A stretch of DNA of 64,000 nt from Mycogone perniciosa (GCA_025331125.1 JAOALB010000173.1:1-64000), one strand, 5' to 3'. Shown: positions 1-11,843, counted from the stretch's first letter. Notes: generated by a model from the letters alone, not told the origin. Numbers and translations are program-made.

Positions 1-1466
1 AGTGATCATGTTCTTATTGGCCCGTCGTTCCGATATTCTTCCGGACCCGGGCCTTGGCCTGGTCGGGTCGTGACAATTTCCAGAATTTCCTGGAATACTA
101 AATCAAAGCTCCTTATGGTTCGCGTGCCTTACCATGTTAGCAAAGCTGTGCTACTTACTCGGGTTCAACTTACTCGTGGGAGTCTTGATAGCGCTTGTCG
201 TGTCACTACTTGAAGATGACTGGGAGGGTAAGAGGGATTGCTCGTGTTGGACGAATCGGATCAGGTCATGACATTGGGAATTGACTGCTTGCGACGGCAC
301 AACGAGAACAACAACGACGGCGACAATGGCCATAATGGGGACTCAAGCTACCCAGGTTCCCTCCTCAAACAGATACCAGAATGTGCCCATCTCGCTCCAG
401 AGGTAATATACTACAGCTGCCCCCGTAAGAGGAAGCCCTCAGCACTCGACCCAGGGGAGCTCACCCGCCCCCTCAGGGCCTTGCAACAAGTAGAGAAGAC
501 TTGGGAGCACACACTTCACTTCTTCCATTGGAACCCATGGCAGTAAAGTTGACGATTTGGTCTAGCCGTAGCTCAGACGTGCCATGATTTCAATGCCCCA
601 GAAGATTGGCTGAGTCTTCTTGCTACTACTTACATGGAGGTTTGGGGCGCGGGATAAGAAGATGTGAGCTGATGTCGAGGCCGCAAGTGGTGTAAGTGGC
701 TGGCTTGTCGTGCATGTCACTGCTGTGGCTTCTCATGAATATGGCGCAGCCTCTGGCTCCATTGTCATCTTATTATATTCAATTCTATTATAAGAACTTG
801 TAGTAACGTTAAACATCAAGTTTGCTTTGGTGGTAATTGATTGCTGCTCCATTCCTCTTCAGCAAGCCACCCATGTCGCACCACCCATTTAGTGGGTTAT
901 GTGGGGGGAATCGGGACGCAGGGTGTGTGCCGAGCGAGGACTATGCGCCTTTCGGAGAAGATACCGCCCGTGCTGTCTCCTTGATGGTGGAACGCCAACA
1001 GGCACTTGCATGCATTAAGGCTTTTAAAACAACACTACGGAGTATATCTATCATCTTGAACCATTTTCTCCATTCAACGTCTTTTTGATATCTACCATAG
1101 ACAGTGAATAATAGAGAAGCGTGTGTTGCGTGATTCCTACGATTCCTACATATGTATGTACTTCAGCAGCAGTAATAAGTACCTAGGTACCCATCTTTCG
1201 GTCTATGGTCACGTGGGGATTCGCACAATTAATTTCCTACAGGTAAAAATCCCATGTTCTACTTTACTTTTAACTATCAACAATCTGCCGTCTCTCACTG
1301 CACAACTCGTCACTGCATGCGGTGACCTTTTTCTCTCTCATTACGATTGGCCTTTTGTTATCTCGCTGCTGATAAGCCTTGTCGTCTATCTTCTGTGTCG
1401 TTCGGTTGTCCGTGAGCCGACTCGTTTCTACGACTTTCGTTATACTGGATACAAGCAAGGTTTCCA
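1..1466. other. 5' flank, no recognisable gene
   Basis: I see no protein family on either strand here. Open frames at 238-546 (+), 837-1088 (+) and 151-333 (-) are low-complexity or composition-driven and lack splice or start context. One copy of the TACGGAGTA half-palindrome lies near 1036. The stretch may include the promoter of the helicase gene that starts at 1703; nothing more can be supported. Confidence 0.5.
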
Positions 1467-1641
1467 CACCCACGCTCGCGAGAGCTGGGTTTGTGCCGTT
1501 CGCAGTTACACAGGTTCCCCTGCGGATACGAAGTGGAAGTTGGTCGTAGGCGTGTTCCGTCTGGACGTCGCCCCCCCATTATCATCGAATCCCAAGACTC
1601 CCATCACCCACGTTCGCGAGAACTGGGTTTATTCGGTTCGC
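1467..1641 (+). repeat. Imperfect direct repeat in the helicase leader
   Basis: Segments of about 37 bp at 1467-1503 and 1605-1641 share CACCCACG-TCGCGAGA-CTGGGTTT-TTCGC with a few substitutions. The spacing is 138 bp, a multiple of three, so one frame (within 1123-1725) reads THARESWV in the first copy and THVRENWV in the second. The unit lies just 5' of the predicted helicase start. It may be a duplicated leader segment or an unrecognised upstream coding exon. Confidence 0.6.
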
Positions 1642-1702
1642 CGTTTATCTGGGATCTCTGTTCTACTCTTGCACCCTTTAACATCGCAACACCTACATCG
1701 CC

Positions 1703-4700
1703 ATGTCTCAACCAACGACAGATAACAATGCGGCTGGCCAGAACGACAACTCATCCATTCCCACTCCATCCACCAAATCCTGGACAGCAAATTGCGCCCT
1801 CCTCCTTGAAGGAGCCCAGGCCCTTGGTGGCAATTCTCTCGGTGCGGATACAGATATTAATGCACGGTTCTTTGCCATTCGAACATCCGGGGAACAGCCC
1901 GCTATCGGTTTCGAACTCCGGTTTCCCCTTGCTGTTGGGAATGAGGATGACGGATTTGGTGCCTGCTATACCTGTAAGTACTCCTTTCAATTACACGTCT
2001 GTGTTTCCTCTGGCAGTGGTATTAATGTTATATAGATGACCGATATGCAAGAGCGGTGACTTGCACACAGACCTACAAATTGAGTATCAAGCTGCCAATC
2101 GACCACTTCCTCGTGTTTGTCGAGCCTGCCGATGGCCCCCTCCACGCACGTTTCCCCGGTGCCAAGAAACTGGCGCACCTGACAATCTGCCTTGATGGCA
2201 CAACAAGGGTGTCAATCCTTGGTTTGGGCATGCCTTTCGCCAATCCTGGCCATAAGGCTGATGCGTGGCTCAACCACAACACCCCCGTTGTGGGCGCCAT
2301 GACATTGATGGATGTGTTGCAGCAAGAGAACCTGATGTTCGTTGTCGACGAAAAGACAATTGCCCTAGAGAAGGAGCTCAGCACGGCCAAGTTGCCAGCT
2401 CCTTTCTCATATCCCTATGGAGGTATGCAATTCCTTTTATAGTCTTCTACTTCTTGCTTCTAACTCATTTGTATATAGATACCTTTTCCTGGGACTCTGC
2501 CCAGTATTGGGACCGTATTAAGGATAACAAGGGCAAACCATTCACACCAAAATGGGTATTTGAAGACGACAACTCCCACCTCACCGTCATGACCCAGTCA
2601 GTTGCCCAAGATATTATGTGGGTAGCCGATGCCGCTGATGTTATCCGCCGACATATCTTCTCTGTCTATTTCGTCTCGGCTAGCCATGATGAGTCAAAGT
2701 ACCACGTTGTCATACCACTCCCTAAGGCGTTTCGACACGAGTTTGGGAAACCTTGGCGTCGTCTGACTAGAGGCAGTCCCCTGAAACTTGAGGTCTGGGA
2801 AAGTGAGGATGATAGGGAGCCTGCGGAATCATGGGATGCTAAAATTATGGATCATCCCGAAGGCATTGAAACCTTCAAGTCTAACCACCCTGTTGCCAAG
2901 GATGCAGACTTAGTCCTTTTCGTGTGCCGTCCTCTGAATGAGAAAAAGAATGCCAAATTTCCTGTCATAGCATTTGACAACCGGTCAGACGCCAACCGAG
3001 CATTCGCTGAGGGCCCAGAGCGATAGAACCGCGCTAGCCTCAACTTTCACTCGCTGCTAGACGACTGTGCACGAACGATCGATGCTGTTTGCACCTTTGA
3101 GCCCACCGCGAGGTCCACCAATCCTGCAGTCTTTGGGCTTCCAGTAGAGCGTCGTCCCGGTCCTCCTAACCCTGAAGAGCGACAGAAACTGGCCAAGGTC
3201 CAGTACAGAATGGCCTTGCATCGATCCCTGGTACGCGGCGTGGGCTTCGATTCACTTCCTCGGATCGCCGGCAATAACGTCACAGCCGCCATGGAGAACC
3301 TTCAGATCGCTGAGCCAACGCCGTCAGGTCTGCCGAACCTCCCCGTGGTGAACTTCCTCGGCGTCGACGATCAGCGGTTCATTGATGCCCTGCTTGAAGA
3401 GGCACTGCCTGCAGACCGCGCTCGGTTCTGTCAATACCTCAGTGCCAGACCTTTGGGATTAGGTGCTATTAGTGCAGTATGTCTTCTCCCCCTTTGCTGT
3501 TTACCAAATCTTGATCATTTTGTGGAAAACCCTAGTTATGCTAACGTTGAAAATAGGGCCCCGGCTTCGGCAAGACAAGCGCACTCGCCATTGGCACTCT
3601 GGGTATGATGGCCACCTTTGGTCGTATGTTCGCGTCAGGCCCAACACATGTGTCAGTCGACAATTTGGCCGCACGCATCGTTAAACATGATGCCAGTATC
3701 GTCAAGCGCTATAACCAGGATAAGGCCGCGGAAGACCCCCACCGCGCCCACTGCAAACTTGTTGTGCGTGGCTATGAATTCGATGACGAGATGGCCGCCT
3801 TTCACAATGTGCTGAGAGATCCCCTGGTGAATCCTAGAGATGCGACTCCAAGTGGCTTGTGGAGGGGCGACTCTAACTGGCAGCCTAACCTCTCCCTGGC
3901 ATACTGGCTCCTGGTCTTGCTGCGATGCCCAGCCTTCCCAGAGCTGCATGATGACGCTAGCCCTACTCTGCTCGCCCTCCAGGCCAAGATTGATAGCCGC
4001 AGTGAGTTGGACAGTCTCCGTAACGTGGCTACACGGGCCATTACTTGGGAGTAGTACCAAAAGGGCAGTATGCTTCCAGAGACTGTATTAGCGGACTGTT
4101 CAAAGAGATTCTCTCAGGGGCCAATGTCGTCTGCACTACCCCCTCCCTCTCCGTCAGCAAGTTATATGGGGGCTGGAAGGAAGTATATGCCAAGGCTATC
4201 GCTATAGATGAGGCTGGCAACATTGGCCGGCCAGATCTATATACTGTGTGGGGCAACACTCTTCTACCATGCCTTATTGCTGGCGACGACGACCAGATTC
4301 CACCAGCCGTCATGACCCAGGATGACGAAGATGTTGAGGGCAACGCTGTAAACCGGTTTGCCGAGGATGCCAAGATCTCGGCCTTGTTGTTCTTCCGGGC
4401 AATGGGATGGCCCATTTACCGTCTTCGGACCCAACTCCGGATGGCCAGGGGCCTATTCGACCTTTGCCATAGCCAGGTCTACAAGGACCTCCCCTTCGAA
4501 TATGGCCCTAGCAGTGATATCAGTCTGCCTCAACATGCCACCGGCCGGGCGTTGGAGTCATATGTGCAAGCCAAATATCCCGGTATTCAGCCGCCGCCGC
4601 CTGGTAACTTGCGGGAGCTTTGGGTTCATTGTGAGGGCGCAAAGGTCTTTGTCGACCCTATCACCAAGTCGAGACGAAGCCCTGATCAGGTCAAGATCGC

Positions 4701-5241
4701 ACTCGACTTCCTCGCCGACTTCGTTAAAACCGGCAAAGTGGACCCCACCGAGATCTCGATTATCCTGTTCTATCGGGCTAACCTTGAATTACTTGACTGC
4801 ATGCGAAGGAAGCCAGAGTACAGGATACTAGCTGCCATGCCCCCCGCCCACACTGTCGACTCCTTCCAAGGTCAAGAAGGCAAGATCTCGGTGCTTATTA
4901 TGGGTACCGCTAGCCCCAATCCCGGCTTCACCGCAAATAAAAATTGGCTTAATATAGCTCTCAGCCGACAGACAAGCGGGGTAGTTGTGTTCGGCGACAT
5001 CAATGTTGTCGGCAAGGTAGACGGTGGTGGCAAAGACAACGCCAAGGGCAAAGGCAAGGCCAAGGCCAAGCAGACGGAGAGGATGCTGGTGGATGATGTG
5101 TCCGGTGAGAAGCGCTATGTGCGCATCACGATGCTGAAGAACGTCTGTAAGACAATCTTCGCAAATGGGCGTGTAATCACCATACCGGTAGTCCCTAAAG
5201 ATAAGGGTAGTGAAGCCGCCGTGGGTGGTTCAGCCTCTTAA
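1703..5241 (+). CDS. SF1 helicase, UPF1/DNA2-like (fungal AAA_11/AAA_12 type)
   Basis: This is a probable nucleic-acid helicase of the superfamily 1 UPF1/DNA2/NFX1-like group. The proposed model is join(1703..1973, 2036..2422, 2479..2983, 3038..3476, 3557..4001, 4055..5241), 1077 residues. Introns 1974-2035, 2423-2478 and 3477-3556 have good signals. The last contains a GCTAAC branch site and joins exons to make Walker A GPGFGKT at about 535-541. Walker B is DEAG at about 734-737, followed by GDDDQIPP (motif III). The C-terminal half has motif V/VI-like VDSFQGQEGK and NIALSRQ, then a Lys/Gly-rich basic tail. Introns 2984-3037 and 4002-4054 are inferred. Without them the frame meets TAG at 3024 and TAG at 4051 plus a frame change, so a decayed gene is the alternative. 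The roughly 530-residue N-terminus matches no domain I know. Confidence 0.72.
1974..2035 (+). other. Intron 1 of helicase gene
   Basis: Donor GTAAGT at 1974 and acceptor ATAG ending at 2035; phase 1. Removing it restores a continuous frame from GACYT into the next exon, although both edges run into stops if unspliced. Confidence 0.85.
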
Positions 5242-7011
5242 ATAGGTAGTCTACTTTGGGCGAAGCCCGACAATTAAGCTGATGTGATTAATCTATTGTA
5301 ACGGTTCCCGTCTCACAGTATAGTATAACATTTTGGGATTCTGAGTTCGCCCTCTCCTTTTACCCAAGCGTGGACGTTTAAATACGGTAATATTATAGAA
5401 TATGGTTCTCATAGCACATAGATTCATGAGCGGTAGCTATCTGGTTGGTTAGCGCTAGACATTACGAAGTACGGGCATTGCATACTAATTATTAGGGACA
5501 TCCCTGCCATTTACCGTGGCTTCAAGTACCTAGAGACTACTTCGTACTATTACAAGTTTAATATTATCAAATTTATTTAAAGGCTATCGTTGTCAGGAAA
5601 ATCCATAAACGCGAGTGTTGGACATATGTATGAAGTAGTGATTGCTGGCATATTCAAATTCCCGAACTACCACTGCAGAACCATTATACAAAAAATTCCA
5701 AGCCATGTAATAATATAAACGCCTTATATTTGAACTCCATACGGAGTAGTTTATACGGAGTACTCCATATCGAAATGTCAAATAAGTTCTAGCTCTTTAC
5801 TCTTCAGATACCACTACTAATGCAATGTAGTAAAAGTTCCAAATACTGCTCTTATCGGTTAGATAATTACTCCGAGGGTATGGAGTATTTATGTGCTTAA
5901 TCAATTGTGTTTACTCCGCACCGGTGAGAATACGTCTGTTCATACTACGGCGTTATTACCGCTAAAACGCTTAACCGAAGCAGCTGCATATGCGCCATCA
6001 CCAATTCGTGATGACTGCTCCATGTTAGCGGATCCGACGACTTATTCGGAGAATTGCGATGTAATCCCGTCATCCTCGTACTCCTACTCCTACATAGCCG
6101 ATCCTTCGTCTCCTCATGTGAAGGTGAGTAACTAGCAGCTCTCTATGTAAGTGTGCGTGAATAAGATACGGATACGACTACCGGAAAACAGGAATGTATC
6201 TATTGGCAAGGTCAAAGCAGCGAGGTGAATACCAGTTTGCTCCCCTGTAGTATACACAGATAGTATTATCTATGTAGATAATAATACCAATGTGGAGGTT
6301 AATGAGAAATACACGGAGGTAAATGCCCGATGGAGTGCGAACCCCGCTCTTGGCTGTGTATCTCTTGCAACTCGGCGTACTCCGTACGGAGTACGAGTAT
6401 TCCATTGAATCCAAAGATACGAGGACAAATGAGAATACTCCGTACGGAGTACATATCACCAAGATTACAAATGCAAGCGCGGCACAAGGCCCACGCCGTA
6501 TTTTTTTGTTAAAACTTAGTTAATGCAGTACTTCGTAAAATCCACAAGACATCAAAATACTACCCAAAAGAGACATACGCCATCCTTCAAGCGTCTTCAT
6601 CTTGATCAGGATCAACACATTAATTATGGCAACATGTCTAGCCCTATAACATAAGGCGTTAGGCAACGAAATCCCGGATGCTTGATAAGGAATTAAAAGC
6701 ATGTAGGATTTCTACTCCGTATGCCACAACTCGTGTCATCAGAATAGACTGACCGAGGCTATTATGTAACGAGTTCCCTGCCTGTTTTCGTTAACAATGC
6801 TGCCTAAATGGTATAGCCAAGGTCTTTGGAGGCTGTTGCGTGTTTCTGATTTGGGTAACAATATACTTTATATAGTAGTATTTTCAATCGGTACTTGTGT
6901 CATCTGGGGTTGTGTTAACGTCACAACTTGCAAGTCTTGGGTATTGCGTGCGTGCAGGTGCGGGGAGGGAGGATTCATACCCATTCTCCTACATACTCCG
7001 TATATGTATCT
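5242..7011. other. Intergenic spacer rich in TACTCCGTA palindromes
   Basis: No gene is recognised. The spacer is moderately A+T-rich and carries several copies of the GTACTCCGTACGGAGTAC palindrome or its halves: near 5742-5768, 6378-6395, 6436-6453 and 6714. Open frames at 5893-6135 (+) and 6178-6462 (-) are not family members I recognise and lack supporting context. The 3' end of the spacer holds the promoter of the monooxygenase gene. Confidence 0.55.
6378..6453. repeat. Two copies of palindrome GTACTCCGTACGGAGTAC
   Basis: The full 18-bp perfect palindrome is at about 6378-6395. A copy lacking only its first base lies at about 6436-6453. Half-sites TACTCCGTA or TACGGAGTA recur at about 1036, 5742-5768, 6714, 7004, 9186, 9284, 9367-9385, 11220 and 19487, all in non-coding DNA. 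Such motifs are known to be abundant in spacers of many ascomycete genomes; their function is not established. Confidence 0.75.
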
Positions 7012-7020
7012 TATATATTT
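7012..7020 (+). promoter_or_regulatory. TATA-like box of the monooxygenase gene
   Basis: TATATATTT lies 87-95 bp upstream of the ATG at 7107, followed by a pyrimidine-rich leader (CCTACCTACCTG). This is a typical fungal core promoter spacing that predicts a leader of about 60 bases. Confidence 0.5.
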
Positions 7021-7106
7021 GCCTACCTACCTGTACCCATCACCCATCAGTCTAATTGTACATCCACACCTACTTGACCTGTCTAGGATACTCTCTATTC
7101 TTCATC

Positions 7107-9082
7107 ATGGCTGCTGCTGTCCCATCGAGGCCGCATCCCCTCCCTGAGTCCGTCAACATCACGCGGGCCAAGTTCCCGACTCCGCCCAAGACAACTTCCA
7201 CGACCGAAATCGATCCAAACAATGTAGCCAGTACCCTGGTGAATGCCTTTAACAAAGCACTGACTCAAGCCGACTACGAGGCTGTCTCCAAGCTGTTTGT
7301 GGAGCAGGGCTATTGGCGAGACCATCTTGCCGTGTCATGGGAGTTTCGCACTCTTCAAGGCCCTCAAACCATCCTTGACTTCCTTCAGAGCTCTGCTCGC
7401 TCTCGAGATGGGTTCCGCTTGAAAGCTATCGCTCTGGATACAAGCTCTGCTGTTAGAGCACCGACCGTGGCCCCTCTGGACGGGGAAGGAAAAGTGTTTG
7501 GTGTCCAGTTTGTCTTCACCCTCGAAACAGCAATTGGCGTGGGCGAAGGCGTTGCCCGCCTCGTGGAAGACGACGGTACCTGGAAGATTTTCACAATATA
7601 CACAAGCCTTCGGGACCTCAAGGGACACGAGGAGAGGGTAGGCGAGAAACGGCCAGTGGGGGTTGAACACGGGGAGAAGCAGGGACGGAAGAACTGGTTG
7701 CAACGAAGGGCCCTCGAGGTAGATTTCAACAATGGTGGCGAGCCGACGGTACTAATAATAGGTAAGGGGCTTCAAAACTTCATCTTTCCACTTACCATTT
7801 CTTGGGACAAGGCTGATTGATACTTTGTTTGCTGGCAGGCGCTGGACAAGCTGGTTTGACAGCTGCGGCAAGGCTCAAGGTGCTAGGCGTCGATGCCCTC
7901 ATCATTGACCAAAATGACCGCGTGGGAGATAACTGGAGGAAGCGCTATCACCAACTCGTGCTTCACGACCCGGTGTGGTACGACCACATGCCATACATCA
8001 AGTTTCCATCAACCTGGCCTGTTTTCACGCCAAAGGATAAGCTAGCCCAATTCTTTGAGGCATATGCCAACCTGCTTGAGCTCAACGTGTGGACGAGGAC
8101 GCAGGTGGGGGAAAGCAAATGGAATGAGGACAAGGGCGAGTGGACGGTGATGGTTAACCGGCGAAAGGATGATGGCACAATTGAGTCGCTAACGTTCCAC
8201 CCACGTCACATTATCCAAGCAACTGGCCAATCCGGCAAGAAGAATCAGCCTGATTTCAAGGGAATCGAAAGCTTCAAAGGAGATCGTATCTGCCATTCCT
8301 CGGAATTTTCGGGGGCCCGAGAGGACGGCAAAGGCAAGAAGGCTGTTGTGGTGGGTTCGTGCAACTCGGCACACGATATTGCGCAGGACTTTGTCGAGAA
8401 GGGCTACGACGTGACCATCGTGCAGCGGTCAAGCACCACTGTTGTGTCTTCCGAGGCCATCATGAACGGGCTCAAGGGCATCTACTCGGAGGATGGTCCG
8501 CCAGTAGACGATGCGGATCTGCTACTGTACGGAATACCGGCCGCCGTGTTCAAGTCCATCCATGTTTCAGTGGCGAGACTACAGGCTGATCACGACCGGG
8601 AGCTGTTGGAGGGCCTGAAGAGAGCCGGCTTCAAGCTTGACGCGGGACCAGACGATGCAGGCCTTTTCTTCCAGTACTTTCAACGCGGAGGTGGCTACTA
8701 TATCGACGTCGGTGCGTCACAGCTCATCGTTGACGGGCGTATCAAGGTGAAACAAGGCCAAGAGGTCACCGAGGTGCTCCCGCACGGGCTGCGTTTCGCG
8801 GATGGCTCGGAGCTGGAGGCAGACGAGGTAGTGCTGGCGACGGGCTACCTTAACATGCGGACGCAGACTCGGCAGCTATTCGGAGACGCGGTAGCGGATC
8901 GGGTCGGCGACGTATGGGGATTCAACGCCGAGGGAGAGTTCAGGACCATCTGGCAGCAGAGCGGACAACCGGGGTTCTGGTTCCATGGCGGAAATCTGGC
9001 GTTTTGTCGGTATTACTCGCGGTTGCTGGCGCTGCAGATCAAGGGGCTCGAAGAGGGACTGTATGGGTATGGCGAGAAGTAG
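7107..9082 (+). CDS. FMO-type flavin monooxygenase with N-terminal NTF2-like region
   Basis: A flavin-dependent monooxygenase of the fungal FMO/YUCCA-like family, 632 residues, join(7107..7761, 7839..9082). The first 180 residues resemble a SnoaL/NTF2-like fold (VASTLVNAFNKAL...). The FAD-binding Rossmann motif VLIIGAGQAGL begins at about residue 215; its first Gly codon is split by the intron 7762-7838 (GTAAGG...GCAG). An FMO-signature-like segment FKGDRICHSSEF sits near 366-377. The NADPH-binding glycine motif is GSCNSAHD at 391-398, and ATGY is at 552-555. FMOs use NADPH and O2 to oxygenate nucleophilic or carbonyl substrates; the substrate here cannot be inferred. No biosynthetic partner genes lie nearby. 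The ATG at 7107 is chosen over an in-frame upstream ATG because it follows the TATA box and pyrimidine-rich leader and begins the conserved-looking protein. Confidence 0.9.
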
Positions 9083-10350
9083 TAGAAGAGGGAGTTTGAG
9101 ATGGTAATAGTGGTTGGCATTGTCAACCATTTGAGTCATGTGATGCGTGTTGTGTTGGTGATGGTTATTGCGAGTATTATACTAGGTACGGAGTACTACG
9201 GAACACTTGGCTCCGGGTTCCGATGGCCGTCGCCACCCGACTCGTAATCCCCTCACTCGAGAGTCATCAACTTGATCCGAGTACTACTCCGTACTATTAC
9301 TCGTACTACCACGACAGCCTCCGGAAAAAATCGTCCCACACAGTCAGCACCAACATGAGCTGCGTGCTCCGTACTCCGTACTCCGTAGCGCCCGGCACCT
9401 CATACAGGTGATATGCCTGAAGCACCGATTAGCACCAACAGTCACATCATCCCGGCCTCGGCAGTGATGCTCTCGATGGAGTGACGAGTGGAAGATGGCC
9501 AGCATTCCAGCCCTCATTGGCCAACAGTTGGGATTTCTCCATTCATCGAACGGCTGGCCCCGCAGAGCGCCCAGGGTCGCGGGCGCTTAAATCGACTCGC
9601 ATCGACCAACCACCATCTCGAGATCAGGCCTGGCTGGTGCCACAAACACCCCATTGGCCGACTCAGCTTTCACACATGCACTGTGCCAATGCAGAGGCAG
9701 AGGCAGAGACATGCAGTGGGGTCTTCCGGTGGCACTCCCACCTCTTCTGGGCCATCTGACTGGACCGCTCCGCGCCGGGTCTGCTCGAATCACAGTGGGG
9801 AACATGGCCGGCCATTTTTCGATGGTTCCTCGCTTCATACCTCGAGACACCTTCGCTTGCTTTGGTTCTATCGGGTGGCGTCGACTGGTCTAGGCGGTTG
9901 CATTCGGCGGCTGCAAGGCCCTTCTCGTTGACATGGGAGGGCCCCAGCAGTGCACCGTGTTGGTTGCATACGGGTGCTCCAGTTTGTGGCCTCCGGCGGC
10001 CGCCTTAAAGTCCTGATGCGGTCTGTTTGTACGCCTCTTTTTTTTCTACCTGCCTGCCCGTCTCTCCTGCTGCTGACGTCGCTTGCTCTGTAGCTCTGAT
10101 CTCCTTTTCTCGGAGAGTCATGATTCTATGAACTCGAGGCAAAAAGGCTGAGCCTTTGGTTGTGCGAATCGTAAGCTCCGGCGCAACACTCGCCTTGCAA
10201 TACGAGCCACGAACAATCAACCCCCCGATACCCACGGCCGTCGTCAACCCCCGTTCTGCTTCGAAATAAAGCTTGTAACCATCTCCAAATCCGTCGGCAT
10301 CTTGATTTCCCTCCGTCGAGTCGGCGCGCAAACACAGTCACTTATCGAAC
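9083..10350. other. Intergenic spacer, promoter of the BIM1-like gene
   Basis: No gene is recognised. The first 320 bases contain TACTCCGTA/TACGGAGTA motifs (9186, 9284, and a run of three overlapping CTCCGTA units at 9367-9385). The last 350 bases include a pyrimidine-rich tract around 10035-10070, as is common in fungal promoters or leaders. Open frames at 9481-9931 have no family resemblance. Confidence 0.5.
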
Positions 10351-11176
10351 ATGCTGCCATCACTATTCCTGGCCCTCGCCTGGGCGACTTTCGTAGCCTC
10401 GCACATCGTCATGGTTTATCCGGGCTGGCGGGGCAATAACCTCATTACCAATGACGAATTCCCCTATGGAATGCAATGGATGTATCCTTGTGAGTTTCTC
10501 GCGCTCCCTCGGTGTGAACCGCCAGATTGACACTTTGTTTTCTTGCAGGTGGTGGCACGGGAACCACCAAAAACCGAACGTATTGGCCCACCACCGGAGG
10601 CGCCGTTTCCTGGCAGCCTGGATGGTTCCGTGGCCATTTGACGGCTTCGACTCAGATCAATCTTGGCTTTGGCACTGATGGTCCCGATGGCGGTCCCCCG
10701 AACATGTCCAACCCTATGGTCAAGCCCTTCCAGATTCTTGGACCTACCAACAACCCCTATCCGGGCAGCGTCTGCCTGCCCCAGGTCCCGCTACCCGTTG
10801 GCGCAAATGTCAGCGCTGGTCAACTTGCCACTATCCAGATCGTTGAGTTGGCACAGCACGGTGCTGCCCTGTACTCGGTGAGTCTATATCAGACAGGAGA
10901 ACGAAATGCGGATGGGTGGACAAACCAAACTAACACGATGTGATTTAGTGCGTCGATATCATCTTCGCCGAGCCTGGTGATCCCCGCATTGCCGAGGTTA
11001 ATGAGACCAACTGCTTCAACTCCAGCCATATAGGCTTTGCCGACATATACACCATCACCACCAAGGAGCCCATGCTTGATGTACCGGCAGCGACCTCAGC
11101 CGTCGAATCGTTGCGCAAATACAGCTGGGCTGGTTGGCTGCCGCTCATCGTCGGCGCAGTGTGGATAGCGCTATAA
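10351..11176 (+). CDS. BIM1/X325 family LPMO-like copper protein, probably GPI-anchored
   Basis: A secreted protein of 231 residues, join(10351..10489, 10549..10877, 10949..11176). A signal peptide (residues 1-17) ends before His18, so the mature protein would start HIVMVYPGW. An N-terminal histidine is the copper-brace residue of lytic polysaccharide monooxygenases and of the X325/Bim1 relatives. The following segment (RGNN..., MQWMYPCGG), paired cysteines and a Ser/Ala stretch before a C-terminal hydrophobic tail fit that family, whose members are GPI-anchored. Characterised members bind copper but do not oxidise polysaccharides; Cryptococcus Bim1 helps copper acquisition. A copper-handling role on the cell surface is therefore inferred. 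Introns 10490-10548 and 10878-10948 have canonical signals. Confidence 0.88.
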
Positions 11177-11843
11177 GCATGACGGCACGCAGCACCACTA
11201 TCCTTATTAATACCCTCCCTACGGAGTACATGGCAAAACCATTCATCTCGCAAAGACGAGATTTCGGCCACTTGGGACATACCTGGAACCCGGCGTTTTA
11301 ATGGCGTTTTAATGAGGCCCGTCGCGGCATTTATTAACATCATTGTTGCTTATGGTGTATATGAAGTATTGTTTATGAGTTTACTTTTTGTGGCGAATGA
11401 AGGTGCTGAAGGCTTCTGACTTGAGCTCGGTATTAATGGAACTCCTCCTCTTTTACAAGTAGGAAGTGGGAGAACCATTTACTTGGAGGAGACAGGGATA
11501 GTGAGGTCAATGTGACGTGGCTATTATTGTCTGTCCATATCTACTATTACTCAAATAGTTTGAGCCCTTGCTCTTCTCGTATATATTTGACACACAACTT
11601 GGCACACTTTGCGGAGAAAACTGAGATTAATAAGGGTGTCTGTATTATCGTAAACAAAAGGGCAAACAGTAATGTCGTCAATGCAAAGCTCTCGTGTCCT
11701 CGTATTTATGTCAAGATCTTGGGCCTTGTCATGAACCATCACCACTCCTCTATTTTAGCTCATCCCGCTGTCTTCGTTTTGAACAGCTACCCTTGTGAAA
11801 GCTGTCGATAAACTATGCACAGTTGTGAATGTGCTGTCTCAAA
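11177..11843. other. Convergent 3' spacer
   Basis: This separates the ends of the BIM1-like gene (+) and the DOA1 gene (-). It holds one TACGGAGTA copy at about 11220. I see no gene in it. Confidence 0.6.

Noticed and set aside
238..546. 102-codon plus-strand frame with an Asn/Asp-rich run
   Set aside because: No start context, no homology that I recognise, and low-complexity GACAAC repeats explain it.
1123..1725. 200-codon plus-strand frame upstream of the helicase
   Set aside because: Ends after the helicase ATG in another frame, has no family resemblance and mostly reflects the leader; kept only as a possible upstream exon because of the direct repeat.
5893..6135. 80-codon plus-strand frame
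   Set aside because: Lies among TACTCCGTA motifs with a Ser/Tyr low-complexity end; no coding support.
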